A DNA stretch of 64,000 nt from Spirosoma oryzae. GTDB lineage: Bacteria > Bacteroidota > Bacteroidia > Cytophagales > Spirosomataceae. The translations under genes and the position numbers were made by a program. The stretch is taken from assembly GCF_003002825.1 (NCBI RefSeq), contig NZ_PVTE01000004.1:1-64000 (forward strand), read 5' to 3'. Below are positions 35,388-44,010 of the stretch, piece after piece. Under the pieces are notes generated by a model. That model was not told where the DNA came from and made no database searches. It saw nothing but the letters and a program-made list of their open reading frames with translations. Every line of letters starts with the position of its first letter. The first letter of the stretch is position 1.

Positions 35388-36754
35388 TCCTCGTAGTAGT
35401 AGCCGAAAATAATCCCCATTTCATCCTCGCTCGTCAGGCCGAACGTGACCAGTTTGTTCGTCGTGTTGTTATAGGTGATCTCCGACGTAAGCCCTTCCCC
35501 GGCAGCCAGCGCCAACGGCGTCGTCAGCGAAATGATGTCAGGATGCTCCCAGTCAGTCGAGGTGTACACTACCTGCCCGTCCCGGCTACCGCCTTTGATT
35601 TTAATGACGAATTTCTCCCCCAACTTGTGCATGTGGGAAGTCAGTGCCAGAATCTTGCGGGGCTTGCTGAAGGTAAACGATTTTGTCAGCGTTACCCGGC
35701 TATTGGCGGGAATGTTCAGGCTGGTGTTGCTCAGGTCCAGCGTCTGCACCACGCGGGTCACCTTCGACTTATCGACGGTGAAAAAGTTGATCTGCGCTTC
35801 GCCGGTCATCACCGAATTCGTCTTGTTGACATAGTGCGAATTCAGGTCGAGGGACGTTCCGGCGGGTATCAGTAGGGCTGCTCCTTCCGGCAGCGTGTAA
35901 TCGACGTAGGGTGCCTGCGCGCCAGCCAGATACACATGATTGGACATCGTGAGCGCCGTAGCCAGGTTGAGCGAGTTATCGCTGTTGCGCAGATCACGAA
36001 CCGTGTTGAGCGCCGGTAACTGGTTTTTGTTTCGGAAGTCATACGCCAGAAAGTGGTGACTCCCCGACCGCATCTTGATCTGATACCGATTGACGTATAT
36101 ATCCTGCGTGTTGCCAACCATCCGGCGCGAGAAAAATTCCCGTTCGAAGTTGGCCGGCACCTCAAACGAAGCCAGGCTCATCTGATAACCGGCTCCGGCG
36201 GCTGGTACGGGTAGTGGCTCCCAGGCCGTCGTCGTGGTTGTGCTACTGGCCAGCAGTTTGACGTCGGCAACGTCGCCGGTACGCGGTGCCCCCGCATCGA
36301 TCCACCGCCGGATAAACTCCACCTGACCGTCGGGCAACAGATTTCCGCCCAGCGGCATCGGGTTGCCATACTGTTTACCCGCATGGTGACTGGCTGCGGT
36401 TGTCAGTTTGTGATACAGCAAACTCTGGATTGACGAAAAGGCCGTTACGCGTTTTAACCCGTCCGTGCGGGCCGCACTGTTTTTTGGGTCAACGCCAACC
36501 AGATTTGTATACGACTTACCACTGGTGAGTATCAGCCCATGCTGCGCAAAGCTGGCGTCCTGCTCCGAGGCATGGCAACCCGACGACGCGCAGGAAGGTG
36601 TCAATATCTTTTGCTGAATCAGATCGAAGGTCCCGGATGGGGCCGGTTCGGGCGTGGGTGTACTATCGTCATCCGCCTTCTTCTGACAGGAATTTTGGAG
36701 TAACGTTAGGAATAGGACGCCGATAAAAAGCCCTAATCGCGTATAGTTCAGCAT
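35384..36754 (-). CDS. PHM-like copper protein with a heme-type CX4CH motif
   Basis: A 456-residue exported protein. Its N-terminus is a hydrophobic signal with a lipobox-like LLQNSC at residues 17-22, suggesting a lipoprotein. A cytochrome-c-like region contains SCASSGCH, a CX4CH motif. Two beta-sandwich domains follow that resemble peptidylglycine alpha-hydroxylating monooxygenase. The copper ligands can be matched to HH (SGSHHFL), H (LNSHYVN), HMH (LTSHMHK) and M (DEMGIIF). It may bind copper and heme in the periplasm. Reaction and substrate are unknown. ATG 36754 gives the signal; ATG 36775 is an alternative. Confidence 0.72.
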   Translation of the reverse strand: MLNYTRLGLFIGVLFLTLLQNSCQKKADDDSTPTPEPAPSGTFDLIQQKILTPSCASSGCHASEQDASFAQHGLILTSGKSYTNLVGVDPKNSAARTDGLKRVTAFSSIQSLLYHKLTTAASHHAGKQYGNPMPLGGNLLPDGQVEFIRRWIDAGAPRTGDVADVKLLASSTTTTTAWEPLPVPAAGAGYQMSLASFEVPANFEREFFSRRMVGNTQDIYVNRYQIKMRSGSHHFLAYDFRNKNQLPALNTVRDLRNSDNSLNLATALTMSNHVYLAGAQAPYVDYTLPEGAALLIPAGTSLDLNSHYVNKTNSVMTGEAQINFFTVDKSKVTRVVQTLDLSNTSLNIPANSRVTLTKSFTFSKPRKILALTSHMHKLGEKFVIKIKGGSRDGQVVYTSTDWEHPDIISLTTPLALAAGEGLTSEITYNNTTNKLVTFGLTSEDEMGIIFGYYYED

Positions 36755-36822
36755 AGTTACGTGCTTGTTGTGCATGCTAAACGAAAGATACTGGAAACGA
36801 TGAACACTTCGTCTATCATAGC

Positions 36823-37611
36823 CTAAAGATAGCCAAACCGTAGGATGAAGTCCTGCCGGGGCTGCTCCTGCCGGAAAAACACCAGCCCCACACCAAACAG
36901 ATCTATCGTTACACGCACAGCCGGATGTGCCTGAATATACGCCCACGCCTGTTCCATTTCGGGCGACCAGTGAATGTCATCAAAGACAAACAAGGTTTCA
37001 TTATGCCGATGCAGCAGGCAGGTCTCGAAATAGCGAACCGTGGGTTCGTAGCGGTGATTGGCGTCGAAAAAAACCAGATCGGCCGTGCCAAGTTCCAACA
37101 ACGCCGGTGCCAGCGTATCATCGATATTGCCGACAACAATCGATACATTCGACAAACCGAGCGAGTCGAACGTAGCCTGTGCCCGTCCGGCTGTTTGCGG
37201 ACATCCTTCAAACGTCAGTACGCTTCCCCCGGCGGGCCGTACCGCTTCGGCCAGATGAGCCGTTGTCAAACCAAGCGATGTACCAAGATCAACGATCGTC
37301 CGGGCGTTCAGGTACCGAATCAATCGAAACAGTAGCCGGGCGTAGCGGGGTGACTTTTGCGAATGCCGGGCAACGTCGCCCACCGTACGCTGCTGCGCGC
37401 GATTCACTTTTGAACCGGCGCCCAGATCGGTAATCTGAATTAGTTCGCGGCTCCGGCGCAGGGATGTGCGCAAGCGCCGGATCGCTGTCAGCGCCGGGTC
37501 GCGTCGGTTATCCGAGCAGATGGCATTCGTGTAGAGTGAGAAAACAAAGGGCGAGTGCAGCGAATGCTCGTCCTGAGCGCGGCTGAGATACCGTAAATAA
37601 GCAGCAATCAT
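36823..37611 (-). CDS. Class I SAM-dependent methyltransferase
   Basis: A protein of about 262 residues. The Rossmann-type SAM-binding motif I is TIVDLGTSLGLTTAHLAEAV near 108-127, followed by LTFEGCP (acidic ribose-contacting loop) and LVFFDANHRYEP. It resembles O-methyltransferase-like enzymes of unknown substrate, and a long N-terminal helical part (1-100) carries no known motif. ATG 37611 is preferred to an in-frame TTG at 37617. It lies 68 bases upstream of the copper-protein gene on the same strand. Confidence 0.82.
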   Translation of the reverse strand: MIAAYLRYLSRAQDEHSLHSPFVFSLYTNAICSDNRRDPALTAIRRLRTSLRRSRELIQITDLGAGSKVNRAQQRTVGDVARHSQKSPRYARLLFRLIRYLNARTIVDLGTSLGLTTAHLAEAVRPAGGSVLTFEGCPQTAGRAQATFDSLGLSNVSIVVGNIDDTLAPALLELGTADLVFFDANHRYEPTVRYFETCLLHRHNETLFVFDDIHWSPEMEQAWAYIQAHPAVRVTIDLFGVGLVFFRQEQPRQDFILRFGYL

Positions 37612-37686
37612 ACACAAAGGTACGTGCTACGCGGTCGGAAAAGACACGCCGGTACCGTTGTGTATGATTGCGGACAAAAAAGCGGC

Positions 37687-38073
37687 TTAATTCAGTTTAT
37701 ACGGGACGACCATCGTAAACTCAGGGATGGCCACCTGAAGCTGTTTCCCGTCGATCACCCGTTCGACCAGGTACGTACCGGCCATTTTACCCATGCTGGA
37801 GCGCAGGTTACAACCCGATACGTATTCGTGTACTTCGCCGGGTTCGAGTACCGGCTGGAGCCCCACTACGCCCTCTCCTTCCACTTCGCGGACGGTCCCG
37901 TTGGAATCGTAAATCAACCAGCGACGACGCAGTAATTGAATCGTGTATTCACTGGCATTTTCAATCGTGATACGGTAGGTAAAAACATAGTGTGCCTGCA
38001 ACGGACTGGAGTACTCAGATTGGTACTCAGTCTTTACACTAACTTTGACACCTTCAGTGACGGACGATACCAT
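37687..38073 (-). CDS. apaG: ApaG domain protein
   Basis: A 128-residue beta-sandwich protein of the ApaG family, historically linked to cobalt and magnesium efflux; the molecular role is unclear. It starts at the conserved MVSSVTEGVKVSVKTEYQ and contains LRRRWLIYDSNG, VVGLQPVLEPGE and CNLRSSMGKMAGTY, the diagnostic core. The in-frame upstream extension to 38175 was rejected because the family starts at 38073. It is divergent from ung across a 144-base gap. Confidence 0.93.
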   Translation of the reverse strand: MVSSVTEGVKVSVKTEYQSEYSSPLQAHYVFTYRITIENASEYTIQLLRRRWLIYDSNGTVREVEGEGVVGLQPVLEPGEVHEYVSGCNLRSSMGKMAGTYLVERVIDGKQLQVAIPEFTMVVPYKLN

Positions 38074-38159
38074 AAATTTCGTGTCTTTTGGCAACCTTAG
38101 AACGAAAAATAAGTTGATAAGTTTTGTTACGCAAGAACCACTCTCAAAAAAATTTTCGA

Positions 38160-38206
38160 GTCTGGATTTTGGCATTTGTCCTACCCAAACACTAAAAAAT
38201 CCAGAC
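38160..38206. repeat. Inverted repeat before ung
   Basis: Perfect 11-base arms (GTCTGGATTTT at 38160-38170 and its complement at 38196-38206) lie in the divergent apaG/ung region, 11 bases before the ung ATG. Because of this position it may be an operator or leader hairpin, not a 3'-end repeat. Confidence 0.6.
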
Positions 38207-38217
38207 GCGTTCTGCTT

Positions 38218-38883
38218 ATGAATGTAACTATCGCCGAATCATGGCAAGCACGGCTCCAACCGGAGTTCAACAAACCCTACTTTATCCAGCTAGCCGAATT
38301 CTTACGACACGAATACAGTACACAGCGTATCTATCCCCCCGGAAAACTAATTTTCAACGCGTTCAACAGTTGTCCGTTCGACGAGACACGGGTGGTGATT
38401 CTGGGGCAAGATCCGTACCACGGTGAAGGACAGGCTAACGGATTAGCTTTTTCCGTGGCAGATGGCATCACCAAGCCGCCATCACTCGTCAATATTTTTA
38501 AAGAAATTCAGGACGATCTGGGGAAACCGATTCCGAAATCGGGCAATCTGGAACGCTGGGCAAACCAGGGTGTGATGCTGCTCAATTCGACGCTCACCGT
38601 GCGGGCCGGACAGGCCGGATCGCATCAGGGCAAGGGCTGGGAAACGTTTACCGATGCGGTTATTAAACTTATTTCCGACGAGAAGCGAAACGTGGTGTTC
38701 ATGCTCTGGGGCGCTTACGCCCAGAAAAAAGGGGCCGTCATCGACAGTAAGAAACACTTCGTTTTGAAAGCCAAGCACCCGTCGCCAATGGCGGCTAACT
38801 ATGGTGGCTGGTTCGGCAGCAAGCATTTCAGTCAGGCTAATGACTACCTTACCAGCAACGGACTATCAGCAATCGAGTGGTAA
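38218..38883 (+). CDS. ung: Uracil-DNA glycosylase
   Basis: A 221-residue family 1 glycosylase that removes uracil from DNA at the start of base-excision repair. Motif A is GQDPYHGEGQANGLAFSV near 62-79, with the catalytic Asp and His. Motif B is HPSPMA near 188, the minor-groove leucine-type loop with the catalytic His. ATG 38218 gives the standard length; upstream in-frame codons cover the inverted repeat. It is convergent with lepB across a 98-base hairpin-filled gap. Confidence 0.96.
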   Translation: MNVTIAESWQARLQPEFNKPYFIQLAEFLRHEYSTQRIYPPGKLIFNAFNSCPFDETRVVILGQDPYHGEGQANGLAFSVADGITKPPSLVNIFKEIQDDLGKPIPKSGNLERWANQGVMLLNSTLTVRAGQAGSHQGKGWETFTDAVIKLISDEKRNVVFMLWGAYAQKKGAVIDSKKHFVLKAKHPSPMAANYGGWFGSKHFSQANDYLTSNGLSAIEW

Positions 38884-38889
38884 TTCTAA

Positions 38890-38974
38890 GTTATAAAGTT
38901 GTAGGGTTTGAAGATTTTAGAGTCCCGGCGGGGAACCGCAACTCTACAACCTTCAAACCCTACAACTTTATAAC
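38890..38974. repeat. Perfect 24-bp inverted repeat between ung and lepB
   Basis: Arms at 38890-38913 and 38951-38974 are identical in inverted orientation over all 24 positions (GTTATAAAGTTGTAGGG…). A short inner pair (AGAGT/ACTCT) lies in the 37-base loop. It spans most of the gap between two convergent stop codons. Confidence 0.9.
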
Positions 38975-38981
38975 GCTCTTT

Positions 38982-40157
38982 TTAGTCGATAATACGGAAC
39001 AGGCGATTCCAGCGAATTTTATTCCAGAGATTGGCCGGATTCGGATCAATCGACATCCAGACAAATACGGCTTTACCGACGATGTGATCTTCGGGTACGA
39101 AACCCCAGAAACGCGAGTCCAGCGAATTATCGCGGTTATCGCCCATCATGAAGTAATAGTCCTGCTTAAACGTATACGACGTGATCGGCTTACCATCGAT
39201 CGTGATCGACGTTGGGGTCAGTTTCACATTGTCGTTGTGTTCGTACTGCTCGATCACCGGTCCGTACACAGCAATCGTTTCGGCGTTGATCGGCGTGGTC
39301 GCTCCTTTCTTCGGTACGACCAGCGGACCAAAGTTGTCGTGGTTCCAGTGGAAAGTAGGCGCACCGTAGATGCTGGGCATTGTCTCGCCCGGCTTGTCGA
39401 TCAGCGGCTCGATGCCTTTTACCCAATCGAAACTGCGGAATTTCTCGATAACATCGGCAGTCGTGTTAACCGTGTAGCCAACCAGCGACGTGGCTTTGGT
39501 CGAATCGTTGTATTGCTCCTGCGGCTTCCAGTTCTCGGTAGGCTGGTTGAGGTCGCGGTAGTCGTTAACGATATCGTACTTACGGAAGAAGTTGGCGTCG
39601 AGCGCTTCTGATGTCCGGATGAAGTAGCGCTGCTCCGATCGGGGTGGCGCGGGCATCACGGTACCATTGACGTACACGACCCGCTGCTTGATTTCCAGCT
39701 TATCGCCGGGGATACCAATGCATCGTTTGATGTAGTTCGTTTTCAGGTCGGTCGGGTAGTCGATACCGTCGTTGAGATAGCGGGGGGGCACGTTGAAGAC
39801 TACGACATCGCCGTTTTTAACGTGGGTGAAACCCGGCAACCGGTACGAGGGCAACTGAATCGCCGTGCTGTACGACGGAATGTTGGTACCCCAGATTTTC
39901 TGGTGCGTCAGCGGTACCTGCAAGGGCGTTTGTGGCGTACGCGTGCCATAGTGGAGCTTGCTGACGAACAGAAAATCACCTACCATCAGGCTATTCTCCA
40001 TCGACGGTGTCGGAATGGTAAAAGCCTCCATAAACAGCCACCGGATGAGCGTAGCGGCTACAACGGCAAACAGAATGGAATCAAACCATTCCCGCAGGGG
40101 GGATTTTCGGGCTTTGGCCGGGCGACGCTCGGCGCGGGTGGTGTTGGTTACTGACAC
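38982..40157 (-). CDS. lepB: Signal peptidase I
   Basis: A 391-residue membrane serine protease that releases exported proteins by cutting their signal peptides. The N-terminal helix (about 25-47) is followed by the catalytic Ser52 in [10 protein letters not shown] and the general-base Lys144 in [12 protein letters not shown]. Conserved box E is [18 protein letters not shown] near the end. The large insert between the catalytic boxes is typical of Bacteroidota LepB. It starts with GTG 40157; no better ATG is in frame at the family start. It is transcribed with dapB upstream. Confidence 0.95.
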   Translation of the reverse strand: MSVTNTTRAERRPAKARKSPLREWFDSILFAVVAATLIRWLFMEAFTIPTPSMENSLMVGDFLFVSKLHYGTRTPQTPLQVPLTHQKIWGTNIPSYSTAIQLPSYRLPGFTHVKNGDVVVFNVPPRYLNDGIDYPTDLKTNYIKRCIGIPGDKLEIKQRVVYVNGTVMPAPPRSEQRYFIRTSEALDANFFRKYDIVNDYRDLNQPTENWKPQEQYNDSTKATSLVGYTVNTTADVIEKFRSFDWVKGIEPLIDKPGETMPSIYGAPTFHWNHDNFGPLVVPKKGATTPINAETIAVYGPVIEQYEHNDNVKLTPTSITIDGKPITSYTFKQDYYFMMGDNRDNSLDSRFWGFVPEDHIVGKAVFVWMSIDPNPANLWNKIRWNRLFRIID

Positions 40158-40309
40158 GTCGGAACTGAGTTATCCGGTTAGGATGGTCGCTTTATGAGCG
40201 AACGACCGCACTTTACGAACCGCCATACCGGCGATTCACAAAGCGAAATTACGAAGACAACGCGGTTAATGCCTAACCGTCTGTCACTTGCTGTGGCTAC
40301 TTGTCCGAT

Positions 40310-41044
40310 TTAGGCATCGAGCAGATCGTCCATGCTGAACACACCCACCCGGCCCTGAAGCCACTCGGCAGCTACGACCGCACCCAGCGCGAAGCCTTGC
40401 CGGCTGTGCGCTACATGCGCAATTTCAATTCGATCGACATCCGAATCAAAACGGATGATGTGCGTACCGGGTACAGTTCCCTCCCGCAGCGACTCGATTT
40501 CGATGGCATCCGTACTCGTAATCAGGGCCTGCTTATCGGCCGGTTTTTCCACCCAGCCATTCAGGTTCGGCAGGTTTTCGAGGAGTCCCTCGGCCAGCGT
40601 AATCGCCGTACCGCTAGGCGCGTCTTTCTTTTCCGTATGGTGGATCTCCGTCATCGACGCGTGGTACGACGGGTAATTCCGCATAAACTTGGCCAGCGCC
40701 TTGTTGAGCCGAAAAAACAGGTTGACACCAATGCTGTAGTTTGACGCGTAAAAGAATGCGCCCTGCTTTTCCTGACACAACTGCTCGATCTCCGTCCGGT
40801 GGCTCAGCCAGCCGGTCGTACCGCAGACAACGGGCCATCCCCGCTCCAGGCAGGTTTTGATATTCTCGACAGCCGACTCGGGTGAGCTAAATTCAATGAC
40901 GACGTCTACGGAAGCCGCGTCGATGGTTGTAAGATCAGCACGATTGTGCGCGTCGATGCGGGCGGTTATCTGGTGGCCACGTTCTACCGCGATCGGTTCA
41001 ATGGCTTTCCCCATCTTCCCGTAGCCAAGAAGCAGTATGTTCAT
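40310..41044 (-). CDS. dapB: 4-hydroxy-tetrahydrodipicolinate reductase
   Basis: A 244-residue NAD(P)H-dependent reductase in lysine and diaminopimelate synthesis, needed for peptidoglycan. The nucleotide loop reads GYGKMGKAI (normally GxxGRMG). CGTTGW is at 74-79, and the active-site EIHHTEKKDAPSGTA at 133-147 contains the catalytic His and Lys. The gene belongs to the parA-parB-DUF5683-dapB-lepB order on the minus strand, though a repeat-filled gap of 115 bases separates it from the DUF5683 gene. Confidence 0.96.
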   Translation of the reverse strand: MNILLLGYGKMGKAIEPIAVERGHQITARIDAHNRADLTTIDAASVDVVIEFSSPESAVENIKTCLERGWPVVCGTTGWLSHRTEIEQLCQEKQGAFFYASNYSIGVNLFFRLNKALAKFMRNYPSYHASMTEIHHTEKKDAPSGTAITLAEGLLENLPNLNGWVEKPADKQALITSTDAIEIESLREGTVPGTHIIRFDSDVDRIEIAHVAHSRQGFALGAVVAAEWLQGRVGVFSMDDLLDA

Positions 41045-41055
41045 AGTTACTATTC

Positions 41056-41160
41056 AGTTTACGGTTTTCGGTCTACAGTAGTCTGTTTGTTGTACTCATT
41101 ACGGGACTTTCTATGGGCACACCGTAAACCGTAAACTATATACCGTAAACCGAACACCGT
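41056..41160. repeat. TTTACGGTATAC-family inverted repeat between dapB and DUF5683
   Basis: Arms at 41056-41072 and 41121-41137 pair at 15 of 17 positions (AGTTTACGGTTTTCGGT). A further copy (TACCGTAAACCGAACACCGT, 41141-41160) runs to the DUF5683 stop codon. The two flanking genes are both on the minus strand. Confidence 0.8.
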
Positions 41161-41969
41161 CATTTAAACGTAAACGCGACGCGTACGCCGGGGGCCATCC
41201 CGAAGCCGGGCATGGGCAGAACGGCCGGCTGCACGCGCATGGAAATATTATCCGATAAATCGAAGGTTTTCAGGTGAGCCGCTACGTTTGCTTCGACGAT
41301 ATTCAGCCCCCACAGCGCAATCGACAGCAGAATGTTCAGATCACGGTACCGTCGGAACAGGTCGTAGTAGGCCTTGGCCGTTGAGGTACCGTTTCTGTTT
41401 CCATCTGTGGAAATGATCTGGTTATTGATCACAACACTCGTAACCGGTTGATTGACCGTATATTCCTGTCGGATCGACTCAGGTAATGAATAATCTACTC
41501 CGGTGTAATTTATCCCGTACAGCAGGAGTTCATAGCCATTGGCGGCCTGCCGGGCCAGTCCTCTGTAGCGCACGAACAGATAGCCCATCACGCCAAAACC
41601 AGCGTAGATAAACGGTATCTTGTAATACTGTTTGTTGTAGGCCTGCCCCAGTCCCGGTAGTACCAACGACCGGAGGGTCGCCTGCCGGGGGATGATCTTT
41701 CGGATGGCCGCTTCCTGCTGCGCTGTCACCTGTGTCGTATCGCTGGTAAACGCCAGTGAGTCGCGTTCAGCCCGTTGTGTCGAATCGTTGACCAGCACGC
41801 CGTTGTCACGCATACCCGTCGGAATACTGTCGGTATCGATCAGCAACGAGTCTTGAACCGGCGCGGGCGTCTTCGCCGGCGTTACGGCCGGTAGCTGTGC
41901 CCACGCCAACGCAACACTGCTCACAACAAGCAGTAGGGTCAGCCAGGATAATCGAAAAAAATTGTTCAA
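41160..41969 (-). CDS. DUF5683 domain protein, secreted
   Basis: A 269-residue protein. Its start is TTG 41969, the only start that places a signal peptide (LTLLLVVSSVALAWA) at the N-terminus; it begins four bases after the parB stop, so translation is likely coupled. The mature part contains a Thr/Ser/Gln-rich linker and then the DUF5683 core (PRQATLRSLVLPGLGQAYNKQYYKIPFIYAGFGV…), with about two hydrophobic segments. The function is unknown. Its constant position downstream of parAB suggests an envelope role. Confidence 0.82.
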   Translation of the reverse strand: MNNFFRLSWLTLLLVVSSVALAWAQLPAVTPAKTPAPVQDSLLIDTDSIPTGMRDNGVLVNDSTQRAERDSLAFTSDTTQVTAQQEAAIRKIIPRQATLRSLVLPGLGQAYNKQYYKIPFIYAGFGVMGYLFVRYRGLARQAANGYELLLYGINYTGVDYSLPESIRQEYTVNQPVTSVVINNQIISTDGNRNGTSTAKAYYDLFRRYRDLNILLSIALWGLNIVEANVAAHLKTFDLSDNISMRVQPAVLPMPGFGMAPGVRVAFTFK

Positions 41970-41973
41970 GGGG

Positions 41974-42894
41974 TTACGCCTGCGAGTTCAGCACTTCCAG
42001 GATTTTGGTTAACTCTTCCTGAGAGGTAAACGGAATTTTGATCTCTCCCTTATGTTTCTCGTCGGCTTTAATAGACACTTTCGTACCAAACATCGACGAC
42101 AGCTTAAACTGAAGGCTGCGCATCTCCTGCTTGGGCAGCGTCACCCGCCGAACCGAGGCATTTTCGGGCGTTTCGTCGCTCAGGTTCCGTACGGCTTCTT
42201 CAACCTTCCGCACCGACCAGTCTTCATCGACGGCCCGGTTGAACAATTTGATCTGCGCGTCGGGGTTGTCGATATTAATAATGGCCCGGGCGTGTCCCAT
42301 CGAAATCTTGTTGTCGCGCAGGGCGGCCTGAATGATGGGCGGTAACCGCAGCAACCGGATGTAGTTATTGACCGTCGTCCGGTTTTTACCGACGCGCTCG
42401 CCCAGTTCTTCCTGCTTGAGACTGCACTCCGTGATAAGCCGCTGATAGCTCAGGGCAATTTCGATGGAGTTCAGGTTCTCCCGCTGAATGTTCTCAATCA
42501 GGGCCATTTCCAGCATCTGCTGGTCGTTGGCCGTGCGAACATATGCCGGGATATGCGTCAGTCCGGCAATTTTCGATGCCTGCAACCGCCGTTCGCCGGA
42601 GATAAGCTGGTACTGGTCTTTACCAATCTGCCGAACCGTGATGGGCTGAATGATGCCCTGCGTACGGATCGAGTCAGCCAGTTCATGAAGGGCCTCCTCA
42701 TCGAAGCGGGTACGGGGCTGAAACGGGTTCGTTTCAATCTGCGTCAGCCCGATTTCCGTCATCGTACTGATTACTTCGAAAGGTGACGGTTTCGACTGAC
42801 GGTTTACGGCTTCGCTATCGTGCAGAAGCGCACCCAGCCCACGGCCTAAGCCGATCATTCGCTTATTCGGTACTTTGGCGTTCGCGTTATCCAT
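41974..42894 (-). CDS. parB: Chromosome partitioning protein ParB
   Basis: A 306-residue DNA-binding CTPase that spreads from parS sites and loads SMC. The N-terminal CTP-binding domain includes NPFQPRTRFDEEALHELADSI and SGERRLQASKIAG (GERRxRA box), and ENIQRENLN follows. A central helix-turn-helix domain runs about 135-215, and a C-terminal dimerisation part follows. It is separated from parA by 96 bases without a perfect parS palindrome in view. Confidence 0.95.
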   Translation of the reverse strand: MDNANAKVPNKRMIGLGRGLGALLHDSEAVNRQSKPSPFEVISTMTEIGLTQIETNPFQPRTRFDEEALHELADSIRTQGIIQPITVRQIGKDQYQLISGERRLQASKIAGLTHIPAYVRTANDQQMLEMALIENIQRENLNSIEIALSYQRLITECSLKQEELGERVGKNRTTVNNYIRLLRLPPIIQAALRDNKISMGHARAIINIDNPDAQIKLFNRAVDEDWSVRKVEEAVRNLSDETPENASVRRVTLPKQEMRSLQFKLSSMFGTKVSIKADEKHKGEIKIPFTSQEELTKILEVLNSQA

Positions 42895-42990
42895 ACGAAA
42901 AGGTCATTGTTTATCACGTGTCATCAGCGCTCCCGTCAAACCAACTCACTCCCTGCTGACGAACCGTGACGATCAAATGCGGAGCGACGG

Positions 42991-43773
42991 TTACACTTCG
43001 TGGGGCATCAGGCCATTCTTGACCAGAATTTCACGGGCAAGATTCAGGTAGCTGACGGCCCCTTTACTGTCGGCATCCTGCGCCAGCGCCGGAATACCAA
43101 AGCTGGGCGATTCACTCAGCCGGATGTTACGCGGAATAATCGTGTTGAACACCATGTGCTGGAAATGGCTGGTAACCTCGCCCACCACCTGATTGGACAA
43201 CCGGACGCGTAAGTCGTACATCGTCAGCAGAATACCTTCGATTGCCAGATGCGTGTTAAGCCGCGACTGAATAATTTTAATCGTATTCAGCAGCTTACCA
43301 AGCCCTTCGAGCGCGAAGTACTCGCACTGTACCGGAATGATTACCGAGTCGGCAGCCGTCAGGCTGTTGATGGTAATCAGGCCCAGCGAAGGCGAGCAGT
43401 CGATAATGATGAAGTCGTACTGATCGCGGATGCTATCGAGCGCGTCTTTCATCTTATCCTCCCGGTTCTGGAGATTAATCATCTCAATTTCCGCACCAAC
43501 CAGATCGATATGCGAAGGCAGCAAATCGAGATTGGGAAAATCGGTCTGAATGACTGCATCGCTAGGCTGTATGCCTTCGACCATGCATTCGTAAATACTG
43601 TGCTCGATTTCTTTCGGATTGTACCCAAGTCCGGAGGTCGAGTTGGCCTGCGGATCTGCGTCTACAATGAGCGTCTGAAATTCGAGGGCGGCCAGGCTGG
43701 CGGCCAAATTGATCGTTGTCGTAGTTTTACCGACGCCCCCCTTCTGGTTGGCGATAGCAATGACTTTACCCAT
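42991..43773 (-). CDS. parA: Chromosome partitioning ATPase ParA/Soj
   Basis: A 260-residue Walker-type ATPase that moves ParB-bound origin regions. The deviant Walker A KGGVGKTTTT starts at residue 10, Walker A' is in VDADPQANST, and Walker B is DFIIIDCSPSLGL. ATG 43773 is the family start; the upstream in-frame codons do not match. The gene is first in the parAB-DUF5683 run, which in many bacteria sits near the replication origin. Confidence 0.95.
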   Translation of the reverse strand: MGKVIAIANQKGGVGKTTTTINLAASLAALEFQTLIVDADPQANSTSGLGYNPKEIEHSIYECMVEGIQPSDAVIQTDFPNLDLLPSHIDLVGAEIEMINLQNREDKMKDALDSIRDQYDFIIIDCSPSLGLITINSLTAADSVIIPVQCEYFALEGLGKLLNTIKIIQSRLNTHLAIEGILLTMYDLRVRLSNQVVGEVTSHFQHMVFNTIIPRNIRLSESPSFGIPALAQDADSKGAVSYLNLAREILVKNGLMPHEV

Positions 43774-43945
43774 GGGTCTGTGCGTTGCAGTTCCAAAGAT
43801 GCCGGATAGTTTCCACGAATCCAAGGAACGTTCCACGGATGTTTCACAGAATTTTCATTGGCTACAGGATAATCGACACAACGGTATCCGGCAATTACTT
43901 CCCGCATCTTACCTGGCGAACGATAGAACCGTCTGCTACATAGCG

Positions 43946-43980
43946 AGACAGGCGCCGGAGCAATGCCCCGGCGCCTGTCT
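43946..43980. terminator. Hairpin between the oxidoreductase gene and parA
   Basis: A 13-bp GC-rich stem (AGACAGGCGCCGG and its complement) lies 31 bases past the oxidoreductase stop on the minus strand. No T-run follows on either side, so termination would have to rely on the hairpin or Rho. Confidence 0.6.
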
Positions 43981-44010
43981 GAACGGTAACCAGCCATCGT
44001 TATCAAATTG

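Noticed and set aside
41160..41969. An ATG start further inside the DUF5683 gene
   Set aside because: It would remove the signal peptide and start of the conserved domain; the TTG start fits better.
42908..42924. TGTTTATCACGTGTCAT between parA and parB as a parS site
   Set aside because: Contains the CACGTG centre but has an extra base and mismatched outer positions.
43840..43855. TGTTTCACAGAATTTT as a parS site
   Set aside because: Only the left eight bases fit the 16-base consensus; the right half does not, so it is no more than a half-site.
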